A program made the translations under genes and the position numbers. Of a DNA stretch of 14,144 bases, positions 5,680-13,777 are shown in pieces. Numbering within the stretch: the first letter of the stretch is position 1; each line of letters starts with the position of its first letter. The notes under the pieces were generated by a model. The model worked only from the letters and a program-made list of their open reading frames with translations, had not been told where the DNA came from and searched no databases. The stretch covers positions 1 through 14,144 of the forward strand of contig URLG01000066.1 in assembly GCA_900548535.1 (NCBI GenBank), read 5' to 3'. This DNA is from Candidatus Segatella intestinihominis (lineage in GTDB: Bacteria; Bacteroidota; Bacteroidia; Bacteroidales; Bacteroidaceae).

Positions 5680-6216
5680 ATGAATTATCAATTATTAATT
5701 GACAAGTATTATCCTGAGGATAATGAGCTTCGTCATATCCTCATCAACCATAGCCAATCTGTAGCGCGAAAAGCGCTACAGATTGTTTCGTCTCATCCCG
5801 AATTGCAACTAGACGCACAGTTTGTAGAGGAGGCAGCCATGCTTCATGACATCGGAATCTTCCTCACCGACGCTCCTGGCATCCAGTGTTTCGGCTCGCA
5901 ACCCTACATCTGTCATGGCAGATTGGGTGCCGAACTTTTGCGCAAGGAAGGGTATGAGCAGCATGCTCGGGTATGCGAGCGCCATACGGGTGCTGGCATT
6001 ACCAAGGAGCAGATAGAGCAGCAGCATCTCCCACTGCCGCACCAAGATTTCCTGCCTGAGACCATGGAGGAAAAGGTAATCTGCTATGCCGATAAGTTCT
6101 TCAGCAAGACGCATCTCGACAGAGAGAAGAGCAGCGAGAAGGCAGAGAAAAGCCTGGCCAAGTTTGGCGAGGAGGGAGTGAAGCGCTTCCAGCAATGGGA
6201 GCAGATGTTTGAATGA
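5680..6216 (+). CDS. HD-domain phosphohydrolase family protein
   Basis: This 178-residue cytoplasmic protein has the metal-binding pattern of the HD superfamily: H24 (NHSQSVARKAL), H56-D57 (AAMLHDIGIF), H79 (YICHGRLGAELL), H102 (CERHTGAGI) and D138 (CYADKFFSK). This full set makes an active metal-dependent phosphohydrolase, probably on a nucleotide or phosphorylated metabolite, likely; the substrate cannot be read from the sequence. The N-terminus MNYQLLIDKYYPEDNELR fits related Bacteroidetes HD proteins, which supports the ATG at 5680 although it lies within an AT-rich repeat block. The last ~40 residues form a charged helix. It lies 62 bp after the carboxyltransferase gene and 17 bp before lptD, so co-transcription with lptD is likely. 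Confidence 0.85.
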   Translation: MNYQLLIDKYYPEDNELRHILINHSQSVARKALQIVSSHPELQLDAQFVEEAAMLHDIGIFLTDAPGIQCFGSQPYICHGRLGAELLRKEGYEQHARVCERHTGAGITKEQIEQQHLPLPHQDFLPETMEEKVICYADKFFSKTHLDREKSSEKAEKSLAKFGEEGVKRFQQWEQMFE

Positions 6217-6240
6217 GAATTCTAATTTTTTGAATGAGAA
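6208..6240 (+). repeat. 12-bp direct repeat with mini-ORF at the HD/lptD junction
   Basis: TTTGAATGAGAA occurs at 6208-6219 and 6229-6240, 21 bp apart. The first copy holds the HD gene stop codon (6214-6216) and an overlapping ATG (6213). That ATG reads MRILIF and stops at TGA 6231-6233, directly before the lptD ATG at 6234. It looks like a duplication of the lptD start region. Confidence 0.6.
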
Positions 6241-9086
6241 AACAGTCAACTATAGTCGCTATGCTTTTTGCTACCATCTGTGTAATGATGATGGCAAATC
6301 CAGGTATGCCTGCTTCTAAGAAGAAAAAGAAGCAGCAGGCCGCCGACTCCACAGCCCTCGCTGTGGGCGACTCGGTATATGTGGACTCGCTGGGCAATGA
6401 AATCAATCCTGCCAACGATACCACACAGATGGACTCACTGCAGAAGGCTATATGGAAACATAATAAGGTGGTGGATGACAGCATCCGTCTCGACAGCATC
6501 GCCCGCAAGAAGCAGGGTGGCATCGATGCCCCCGTGCAATACCAAGCCGACGATTCGCTCGTATACGATGCCCACAGCAAGGTGGCTTACCTCTATGGCA
6601 ATTCGAATGTGAAGTATACCAATATGGACCTCACCTCCGATCGCATCTCCATGGATATGGACAAGAGCAATGTGAAGGCAATGGGTACCGCCGACTCTAC
6701 GGCAGAGGGTGGCATCAAGGGAAAACCTGTCTTCAAGATGGGCTCGGATACTTACGATACAGACACCATCAAGTTCAACTTTAAGAGCAAGAAGGCACTT
6801 ATTAATAATGTATATACTGAGCAGCAGGATGGATTCCTCTCGGGTGTGAAGTCGAAGCGCGACTCCTCGGGTGTCATCTATCTGCAGCATGGTAGATATA
6901 CCACCTGCGATGATCCGCATCCAGACTTCTATATCTCCTTGTCACGAGCCAAGGTGCGCCCAGGCAAGGATGTGGTGTTCGGACCAGCTTATCTCGTGGT
7001 GTGCGATGTGCCTATGCCACTGGGTATCCCTTATGGATTCTTCCCATTTACCAAGAGCTACAGCAGTGGTTTCATCATGCCAACATACGGTGATGAGAGT
7101 GCCCGAGGCTTCTATCTCAGGGATGGAGGATATTACTTCGCCATGAGCGATAAGTGGGACTTGAAGCTCCTCGGCGAAATCTACACCAAGGGATCATGGG
7201 GCATTTCGGCAGCCAGCAACTATAAGAAGAGATATAAGTATTCCGGCTCCTTCTACTTCAGCTACCAAGACACCAAGAATGGTGACAAGGGAATGCCTGA
7301 CTTTACGGAGCAGGAGAGCTTCAAGATACAGTGGAGCCATCGTCAGGACTCGAAGGCGAATCCATATAGCTCGCTCTCGGCAAGTGTCAACTTCGCCACA
7401 TCGAGCTATGAGCGCAACAACCTCAATTCGCTCTACAATCCGCAGACGATGACGCAGAGTACGAGAACTTCTTCCGTCAACTGGAGCACGCAGTTCTCTA
7501 GCATCGGCATGTCGCTCAGCTCTACGATGAACCTCTCGCAGAACATGCGTGACTCTTCGATAGCCATGACGTTGCCTGACCTCAACATCAGCATCTCTCG
7601 TTTCTACCCATTCCGCAGAAAGAAGATGGCGGGCGATGAGAAATGGTACGAGAAGATAGCCATGAGCTATACCGGACATATCTCCAACAGTATCAATACC
7701 AAGGAAGATAAGTTGATGCACAGCTCCCTCATCAAGGACTGGCGCAATGGTTGGCAGCATCAGATACCTATCAGCGCATCATTCACGCTTTTCAAGTATC
7801 TCAACGTGACGCCATCCTTCAACTTCACCGACCGTATGTACACCAATAAGGTGGAGAAGTCGTGGGATGAGGAGCGACAGGTGGAGAAGAGTGATACCAC
7901 TTATGGATTCCACAACGTATATAACTGGAACATGAGCATCGGACTCTCTACCAAGATATATGGATTCTGGGTGCCAAACAGAAAGATATTTGGTGATAAG
8001 ATTCAGGCCATCCGACACGTCTTCACACCGACAGTCAACTTCAGTTATGCCCCAGACTTCGGAGCCTCTCGCTATGGCTACTGGGAAACCTACCAGAAGA
8101 CCGATGCCGATGGCAATGTGTCGCTCGTAAGTTATTCGCCTTATCAGAACGGGCTCTATGGTGTGCCGGGCAAGGGCAAGAGTGGCAACATCTCCTTTAC
8201 TCTTGGCAACAACATCGAGATGAAGGTGAAGAGCGACAAGGACTCTACGGGCTATAAGAAGTTGAGCATCATCGATGCGTTCGACATCAACATGAGCTAC
8301 AATACCGCAGCCAAGGTGCGCCCTTGGAGTGATATGAACATCAACCTGCGACTGAAGTGGTGGAAGAACTACACATTCAATATGAATGCTGTCTTCGCTA
8401 CCTATGCTTATGAGATGGATGACCAGGGCAACGTCTATGTGGGCAACCACACGGAGTGGGGCAAGGGTCGTTTTGGACGATTCCAGGGTATGTCGCAGAA
8501 CCTCTCATTCACCTTGAATCCTGAGAAGTTGAAGAAACTCTTCGGCGGAGGCAGTGATGAGGACGACAAAGATAAGAAAAACAACCGCAGCAATGACGAT
8601 GAAGGCATGGATACCGACATCGAGAGCAATGTGGACGATGACTTGGAGAAGGGCAAGACGGCAGCCAAAAAGGGCGGTAAGGCAAAGACCGACTCCGATG
8701 GATACATGGCATTCAAGATGCCTTGGTCGTTGACCTTTGGTTATGGTATCACCATGCGTGAGGATACTCGTCGAGAGAAGTTTAATGAGAAGACGATGCG
8801 CTATCCATACAAGTTTACGCAGACGCTGAACATGAGTGGTAACATTCGCATCAGTGATGGTTGGAACATCAGCTTCTCTTCTGGTTATGACTTCGACAAT
8901 CATAAGATTAGTATGACCACAGCCAGCTTGGCTCGTGACCTGCACTGCTTCAACATGAGCTGTTCGGTAGTGCTAGCGCCATACACCAGCTACAACTTCA
9001 CCTTCCGTTGTAATGCGGCAACGCTGACGGATGCCCTGAAGTATGATAAGCGCAGCGGCTATTCCAATGCCGTGCAGTGGTATTAA
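6234..9086 (+). CDS. lptD: LPS-assembly outer membrane protein LptD (OstA-like)
   Basis: The 950-residue product is the outer-membrane beta-barrel that takes LPS from the periplasmic bridge and inserts it in the outer leaflet. It starts with a signal peptide (hydrophobic to about residue 27, then a Lys run). About 100-230 is the OstA/LptA-like beta-jellyroll (DDSLVYDAHSKVAYLYGNSN). Next comes the diagnostic stretch TTCDDPHPDFYISLSRAK near 225, leading into PMPLGIPYGFFPF, and then a barrel rich in alternating aromatic strands to the end. It is longer than E. coli LptD (784). One reason is a charged low-complexity insert at about 771-822 (GSDEDDKDKKNN and following), probably an exposed loop. 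Cysteines outside the signal are C225, C257, C905, C910 and C926. The partner LptE is not in the window. A shared terminator follows at 9096-9129. Confidence 0.9.
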   Translation: MRKQSTIVAMLFATICVMMMANPGMPASKKKKKQQAADSTALAVGDSVYVDSLGNEINPANDTTQMDSLQKAIWKHNKVVDDSIRLDSIARKKQGGIDAPVQYQADDSLVYDAHSKVAYLYGNSNVKYTNMDLTSDRISMDMDKSNVKAMGTADSTAEGGIKGKPVFKMGSDTYDTDTIKFNFKSKKALINNVYTEQQDGFLSGVKSKRDSSGVIYLQHGRYTTCDDPHPDFYISLSRAKVRPGKDVVFGPAYLVVCDVPMPLGIPYGFFPFTKSYSSGFIMPTYGDESARGFYLRDGGYYFAMSDKWDLKLLGEIYTKGSWGISAASNYKKRYKYSGSFYFSYQDTKNGDKGMPDFTEQESFKIQWSHRQDSKANPYSSLSASVNFATSSYERNNLNSLYNPQTMTQSTRTSSVNWSTQFSSIGMSLSSTMNLSQNMRDSSIAMTLPDLNISISRFYPFRRKKMAGDEKWYEKIAMSYTGHISNSINTKEDKLMHSSLIKDWRNGWQHQIPISASFTLFKYLNVTPSFNFTDRMYTNKVEKSWDEERQVEKSDTTYGFHNVYNWNMSIGLSTKIYGFWVPNRKIFGDKIQAIRHVFTPTVNFSYAPDFGASRYGYWETYQKTDADGNVSLVSYSPYQNGLYGVPGKGKSGNISFTLGNNIEMKVKSDKDSTGYKKLSIIDAFDINMSYNTAAKVRPWSDMNINLRLKWWKNYTFNMNAVFATYAYEMDDQGNVYVGNHTEWGKGRFGRFQGMSQNLSFTLNPEKLKKLFGGGSDEDDKDKKNNRSNDDEGMDTDIESNVDDDLEKGKTAAKKGGKAKTDSDGYMAFKMPWSLTFGYGITMREDTRREKFNEKTMRYPYKFTQTLNMSGNIRISDGWNISFSSGYDFDNHKISMTTASLARDLHCFNMSCSVVLAPYTSYNFTFRCNAATLTDALKYDKRSGYSNAVQWY

Positions 9087-9095
9087 GATATAAAG

Positions 9096-9129
9096 AAATC
9101 CCAGGCGATACGAAATCGTCTGGGATTTT
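9096..9129. terminator. Bidirectional terminator between convergent lptD and helicase genes
   Basis: A 14-bp stem (9096-9109 against 9115-9128, one G-T pair) with a 5-base loop is followed by TTTTCTTATTTC on the plus strand. On the minus strand it is followed by TTTCTTTATA. It lies 9 bp after the lptD stop codon and 2 bp beyond the helicase stop codon, so it can end both transcripts. Confidence 0.85.
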
Positions 9130-9130
9130 C

Positions 9131-10867
9131 TTATTTCTTGAGTCCTTTCAGCCTTCTCTTTGCCTCTGGGTGGCTAGGGTAGAGGGTGAGGGCTTTCTTG
9201 TAGTTCATGATGGCGGCTTCCTTCATGTGCTCCTTTTCGCATTCCTTGCCCAGTATCACGTATTCGGTGGCTAGGCGCTTGAGAAATTTCTCTTGCTTTT
9301 TCTTTTCCTCATCCTTCTGCTTGATGACCTCTCTGAGACGTGCGTTCTCGGCTTCTAGCTCATTCATCTTGTTCAGCTTCTTGCGGATGAAACGCTTGGC
9401 TAGGGGCTTCTCTATGTCGTAACGGCTGTGGATGGCTAGGAAGAAGTTGTCTAGGGCTTCCTGCATGTCGCCACGGTCGTAGGCTTTGACGGCATCGTGG
9501 TATTGGCGGTCGGCTTTGCTCTGGGTGAGGGCGGAGTTGATGGTGTTCTGATCGTTGTAATGGCGGGCGAATTGCTTTACCTCATTGCGAACGAATACCT
9601 CGCTCTGGCGGATGGGCTCTTGCAGACTGATGCCCTCCAGGCTGGTGCAGCGAGAGAGCGCCACGTAGGTTTGACCACCAGCGAAGACACCGCCCGTGAA
9701 GTCTATCTTAACCTGATTAAAGGTAAGGCCCTGGCTCTTGTGAACGGTTATCGCCCATGCAAGGCGCAGTGGATATTGCTCGTATCTACCTATCTCTTCC
9801 TCCTCAATCTTTTTCTCCACCTCATTGAAGTGGTAGCGCATGTTGCTCCAGGCGGCAGGCTCCACCATTACGTCCTGTCCATTCTCCGTACGCACATAGA
9901 TCTTGGCATTTTCCTCTTCATCGAAACCGATGATGGTGCCCAGCGTGCCGTTCACCCATTGGTGTTCGATGTCATTCTTGATGAAGATGATTTGGGCTCC
10001 CGTCTTCAGATAGAGTTCGATAGGGGTGGGGAGACTGCTCTCAGGAAATTCGCCCTGGATGCTGCCACGGAAGAGGGTGGGCTCACCGGGCAGGAGCTTG
10101 AGTTGGTTCTCGTTGATGTAATCTACCGTATCACGGCGGGTGGAGAGGGTGATGGCTAACTTGCTGTCGCTATCATCCAACTGGGCTCCCACACGCTGAT
10201 TAAGCAACTGGAGGTCTTGCATGCGCACTTGGCTGGTGCGAATGTGGTCCAGGATGCCAATGAATGTTGGGTCGCTCTGGCGGTAAACTTTCTTCAGTTC
10301 AATGCTGACGAGGCTGAACTGCTGGAATATCTTGGCATCAAAGAAGAAACTGCTGCGGTAGAAGGGAGCAAGCAAACGGCGGTCGTCCTCCCTGACCACG
10401 GGTTCTAGCTGATAGATGTCGCCCACCAAGAGCAGCTGCTTGCCACCGAAAGGCTCACGCATGTTGCGGCAGTATACACGCAGTACCTTGTCGATGAAGT
10501 CGATGATGTCAGCACGCACCATACTGATCTCGTCGATGATGATGAGTTCTACCTCACGGATGATTTTTATCTTTTCGGAATTATACTTCAGTGTGTTGCG
10601 GATATTGCGCACGCTATACATGCTGTCGTTGGGCAGCAAAGGGTGGAATGGCAACTTGAAGAAACTGTGCAAGGTGCTTCCGCCAGCATTGATAGCCGCA
10701 ATGCCCGTTGGGGCTAAGACGATGTGTTTTTTCTTGGTATTGGCGGCAATGTACCGCAAAAAGGTGGATTTACCCGTCCCCGCCTTTCCGGTGAGGAAAA
10801 GCGAACGACGGGTAAACTGTATGATTTGGAGTGCATTCTGCAACTCCGCATTGTCTAAATCAATCAT
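9131..10867 (-). CDS. PIF1-like superfamily 1 helicase with C-terminal TPR/coiled-coil extension
   Basis: This 578-residue ATPase should unwind DNA 5' to 3', as PIF1/RecD-like SF1B helicases do. Visible motifs are Walker A GKAGTGKST (27-35), motif Ia APTGIAAINAGG (52-63), Walker B IIIDEIS (109-115), motif III LLVGDIYQLEPV (146-157), motif V/VI-like ITVHKSQGLTF (H376) and YVALSRC (R406, arginine finger). Residues from about 440 are not helicase: ADRQYHDAVKAYDRGDMQEALDNF reads as a TPR-like helix pair, then comes a Lys/Glu coiled coil, then EAAIMNYKKALTLYPSHPEA as another TPR. The extension probably binds a partner or oligomerises. The ATG at 10867 is 9 bp after the penicillin-binding protein stop, so both are likely on one mRNA. 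Function in repair, G-quadruplex or replication restart is inferred from the family. Confidence 0.9.
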   Translation of the reverse strand: MIDLDNAELQNALQIIQFTRRSLFLTGKAGTGKSTFLRYIAANTKKKHIVLAPTGIAAINAGGSTLHSFFKLPFHPLLPNDSMYSVRNIRNTLKYNSEKIKIIREVELIIIDEISMVRADIIDFIDKVLRVYCRNMREPFGGKQLLLVGDIYQLEPVVREDDRRLLAPFYRSSFFFDAKIFQQFSLVSIELKKVYRQSDPTFIGILDHIRTSQVRMQDLQLLNQRVGAQLDDSDSKLAITLSTRRDTVDYINENQLKLLPGEPTLFRGSIQGEFPESSLPTPIELYLKTGAQIIFIKNDIEHQWVNGTLGTIIGFDEEENAKIYVRTENGQDVMVEPAAWSNMRYHFNEVEKKIEEEEIGRYEQYPLRLAWAITVHKSQGLTFNQVKIDFTGGVFAGGQTYVALSRCTSLEGISLQEPIRQSEVFVRNEVKQFARHYNDQNTINSALTQSKADRQYHDAVKAYDRGDMQEALDNFFLAIHSRYDIEKPLAKRFIRKKLNKMNELEAENARLREVIKQKDEEKKKQEKFLKRLATEYVILGKECEKEHMKEAAIMNYKKALTLYPSHPEAKRRLKGLKK

Positions 10868-10876
10868 ATAAAATCA

Positions 10877-13426
10877 TTAAAGGTCATCGAAGTTGACTGG
10901 CTGTTCAGTAGGCTTAGCCTTCTTCTTTTCTTTCTTGCCTTCTTCTGTTGTGGCAGCTGCTGGAGTTTCCCCCTCAGTATGTCCTGCTGGTCTCTCCTTG
11001 ATGACAGGGTTGCCATTCTCATCGAGGATGATTTCCTCTTCTACAGCTGTACTATCTACGAATGTGGTGTCTACCTTTGGCTTTGGAGCATAGCTAGCAC
11101 ACATGTACATATCACTTGTAATGTCATCATCGTGTGGCTTGTCAAACTTGCCGTGATACTGCTGGAAGGCAGGGTCGGTGAAGATAGACTGCAAGAAATA
11201 TCCGCAGATAGGCAATGCCGTGCGCGAACCTTGTCCAAGGGCTCCGGTGCGGAAGTGGAGACAGCGATACTCGCCACCTACCCAAGCTCCAACCACAAGC
11301 TTAGGACTTACGCCCATAAACCAAGCGTCTGAATGGTTGTTGGTAGTACCCGTCTTGCCACCAAACTCAGTGTCACGGGCACTGCTTACATAGCCCCAGA
11401 GACTCTGGGATGTACCACCTGGCTCACGCATACCGCCCTGCAAGAGCTGCTGCATCAGGAAGGCACTCTTATATGGGATTACCTGCTCCTCGGTGCTTGG
11501 ACCCTCATAAACCACCTTGCCGTCATGGTCCACAATCGTGGTTACCAAAACTGGGTCGTGGTGCTTACCATTGTTGGCAATGGTGCTGTAGGCGCAAGCC
11601 ATCTCCAGAAGGTTGACATCGCTAGAACCGAGTGCCAATGAAGGCTCATCATCCAGTGGGCTCTGAATGCCCATCTTCTTGGCGGTCTCGATGATGCGCT
11701 TGATGCCCATTTCCTGACCCAAGCGAACGGCTACGGAGTTGATACTCTTGGCAAATGCACTCTTCAGAGGGATGCTGTCGCCGGAGAAGGAACCATTGGC
11801 ATTGGATGGAGTCCATTTTACCATCTCATGCTTCTTCTTGTCGTATACATCCATGGAGATATATTCGTCGCGGCGCTTGTCGCAAGGGGTCAAGCCTTGG
11901 TTCATAGCCTCGGTATAGACGAAGAGCTTAAAGGTAGAACCAGGCTGGCGTTCAGCCGTTACCTTGTCATACTTCCAGTGGTCGAAGTCGATGTCGCCCA
12001 CCCATGCCTTGACGGCTCCAGTCTGTGGCTCCATAGCCACGAAGGCGCAGTGCATGAAGGTAGTCATATACTTGATACTGTCCTCTGAGGTCATCATCTT
12101 CTCCACGGTACCCTTGTCATAGTCGAATACCTTGACAGGGTGAACCCACTCTCTGTAATAGTAGTTTACGGAGTCAGGGTTGTTAGGGAATCGAGCCACG
12201 AGCTGCTTGTAGAAAGGCTGCTTCTCGGCGATGCCCTGTATGAAGTTAGGGATCACATTATGATTCTCATCCTGCCAAGGCTCCTCGCCCATCCACTTGC
12301 CATTGCCAGCCTGATTGCGGCGAATGCTCCAGTGGTTGTTGAAGTTCTGCTGCACCTGCTTCATTTGCTTGCGTGCAGCATCCTCGGCATACTTCTGCAT
12401 GCGGGTGTCGATGGTGGTGTATATCTTCAAGCCGCTGGCATAGAGGTCATAGCCTTCGTCCTTGCACCAGTCTTTCAGATAGTTAGCCACAGCCTCACGG
12501 AAGTACTTAGCCTGTCCGTCGTAGTTCTCCTCCACCTTGAAGTCGAGCTTGATAGGCTCCTGGCTCAGTTCGTGATACTGGTCCTTGGAGAGGTCGCCGT
12601 GGGTCACCATATTATATAATACGGTGTTGCGGCGTTCCAAGCTGTTCTCAGGATTGGTACGAGGGTTATAATAGGTGGTAGCCTTGAGCATACCCACCAA
12701 TATGGCAGCCTGATCGGTAGAGAGATCCTTAGGCGTGGTATTGAAGTAAGTCTTGGCAGCCGTCTTGATACCATAAGAGTTGTTGCCGAAGTCCACCGTG
12801 TTGGCATACATGGTGATGATTTCCTTCTTGCTGTACACGGTCTCCAGCTTCACGGCGATAATCCACTCCTTGCTCTTGATGATGAGCAGTCGGAGCAAAG
12901 GCACCTTGCCCAACAAGCCTGTAGAATACTGCGAGCGAACACGGAACATATTCTTTGCCAACTGCTGGGTGATGGTAGAGGCTCCACGTGCGTCATGATG
13001 TAAAAGGGCATCCTTTGCCGCACCGAACACACCGATAGGGTCGATACCGATGTGCTTGTAGAAACGCTCATCCTCAGTATCCACCAATGCCTTGAAGAAA
13101 TCAGGGTTCACCTCTTCATATTTTACAGGTGTACGATTCTCATTGAAGTATTTACCTATCAACTTGCCGTCGGCACTATAGATTTCTGAAGCCTCGGACG
13201 TCTGCGGATTCATGATGCCCGAGAAGTAACCTGGGGATCTTCCGAAGAGCCACAAGAAGTTGATGTCTACTGCGCCTAGATACAAGATGAAGGCAACAAT
13301 GCAACTCGCCAAGGCAACAAGAGTCTTGGTGTACCATGCCCTTCCCTGATACAAGCTTTTGTACCAAGGCCAGAAGGCACGTAACTTATGCCATAACCAG
13401 GCAAAGAGTGTTTTGACTTTATCCAT
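10877..13426 (-). CDS. Class A penicillin-binding protein (PBP1A type): peptidoglycan glycosyltransferase/transpeptidase
   Basis: The 849-residue inner-membrane enzyme polymerises glycan strands and cross-links peptides in the periplasm. It has a cytoplasmic basic/Trp-rich N-terminus and one membrane segment at about 34-56. The glycosyltransferase domain has TEDERFYKHIGID (catalytic E118) and GASTITQQLAKNMF. The transpeptidase domain has the nucleophile motif STFK (S497, K500), SIN (S561-N563) and KTG (K691), all intact. The last ~60 residues form a flexible Glu/Lys/Pro-rich tail, with VEEEIILDENGNPVIKE before it. The start at 13426 is preceded by an A-rich leader containing AAAAAAACAGAT, also seen before the gene at 2454. 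Length is within the class A range. It leads an operon with the helicase. This would usually be named mrcA or ponA. Confidence 0.93.
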   Translation of the reverse strand: MDKVKTLFAWLWHKLRAFWPWYKSLYQGRAWYTKTLVALASCIVAFILYLGAVDINFLWLFGRSPGYFSGIMNPQTSEASEIYSADGKLIGKYFNENRTPVKYEEVNPDFFKALVDTEDERFYKHIGIDPIGVFGAAKDALLHHDARGASTITQQLAKNMFRVRSQYSTGLLGKVPLLRLLIIKSKEWIIAVKLETVYSKKEIITMYANTVDFGNNSYGIKTAAKTYFNTTPKDLSTDQAAILVGMLKATTYYNPRTNPENSLERRNTVLYNMVTHGDLSKDQYHELSQEPIKLDFKVEENYDGQAKYFREAVANYLKDWCKDEGYDLYASGLKIYTTIDTRMQKYAEDAARKQMKQVQQNFNNHWSIRRNQAGNGKWMGEEPWQDENHNVIPNFIQGIAEKQPFYKQLVARFPNNPDSVNYYYREWVHPVKVFDYDKGTVEKMMTSEDSIKYMTTFMHCAFVAMEPQTGAVKAWVGDIDFDHWKYDKVTAERQPGSTFKLFVYTEAMNQGLTPCDKRRDEYISMDVYDKKKHEMVKWTPSNANGSFSGDSIPLKSAFAKSINSVAVRLGQEMGIKRIIETAKKMGIQSPLDDEPSLALGSSDVNLLEMACAYSTIANNGKHHDPVLVTTIVDHDGKVVYEGPSTEEQVIPYKSAFLMQQLLQGGMREPGGTSQSLWGYVSSARDTEFGGKTGTTNNHSDAWFMGVSPKLVVGAWVGGEYRCLHFRTGALGQGSRTALPICGYFLQSIFTDPAFQQYHGKFDKPHDDDITSDMYMCASYAPKPKVDTTFVDSTAVEEEIILDENGNPVIKERPAGHTEGETPAAATTEEGKKEKKKAKPTEQPVNFDDL

Positions 13427-13477
13427 ATTTTGCTATCTGTTTTTTTCTGAAAAATAAGATAATTACTTTATTGGTTG

Positions 13478-13485
13478 CAAAGATA
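13478..13485 (-). promoter_or_regulatory. Candidate -7 box for the penicillin-binding protein gene
   Basis: TATCTTTG on the minus strand (13485-13478) matches TAnnTTTG, giving a start near 13471 and a leader of about 45 bases. No TTTG is found 19-21 bp upstream, so the -33 part is weak. Confidence 0.45.
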
Positions 13486-13542
13486 CAACAATTATTTGAT
13501 TTAGGGCTATATCTTACGTTAAGAATTATTTTTTCGGTCAAA

Positions 13543-13584
13543 TCAGTGGTACAAAATGTTTCAGGAACATCACTGAATGTTTCA
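13543..13584. repeat. Nested dyads and 21-bp-spaced direct repeat in the divergent region
   Basis: TCAGTG (13543-13548) pairs with CACTGA (13571-13576). Between them ATGTT (13556-13560) pairs with AACAT (13566-13570). AATGTTTCA also occurs twice (13555-13563 and 13576-13584), 21 bp apart. The cluster lies midway between the two divergent promoters and about 60 bp upstream of the isomerase -33 element, a plausible regulator site. The rest of 13427-13777 is AT-rich without other clear features. Confidence 0.4.
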
Positions 13585-13642
13585 TTTTGCCCAAAATCGC
13601 ACGTTTGGGTAAAAAATCTCCCTATAAATTATCTTAAAACAC

Positions 13643-13673
13643 TTGGAACATACAAAAAATATTCGTACTTTTG
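13643..13673 (+). promoter_or_regulatory. Bacteroidetes-type promoter for the isomerase-family gene
   Basis: TTG (13643-13645), a 20-bp spacer and TACTTTTG (13666-13673) fit the consensus. Transcription would start near 13680, about 98 bases before the ATG at 13778. Confidence 0.6.
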
Positions 13674-13777
13674 TGCTCAGATAAACAATCGTGAGACTAA
13701 CTACGATGAACAGTCGAATAGAATCAGAACGATTAGCAAAAACGAATTTTATACAAAAACTTAATAATATATTAATT

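Noticed and set aside
7779..8450. 223-codon open frame antisense to lptD
   Set aside because: No recognisable domain, and the lptD frame is clearly coding across the whole stretch.
9497..10159. 220-codon plus-strand open frame over the helicase gene
   Set aside because: The minus strand encodes conserved helicase motifs here; the plus frame has none.
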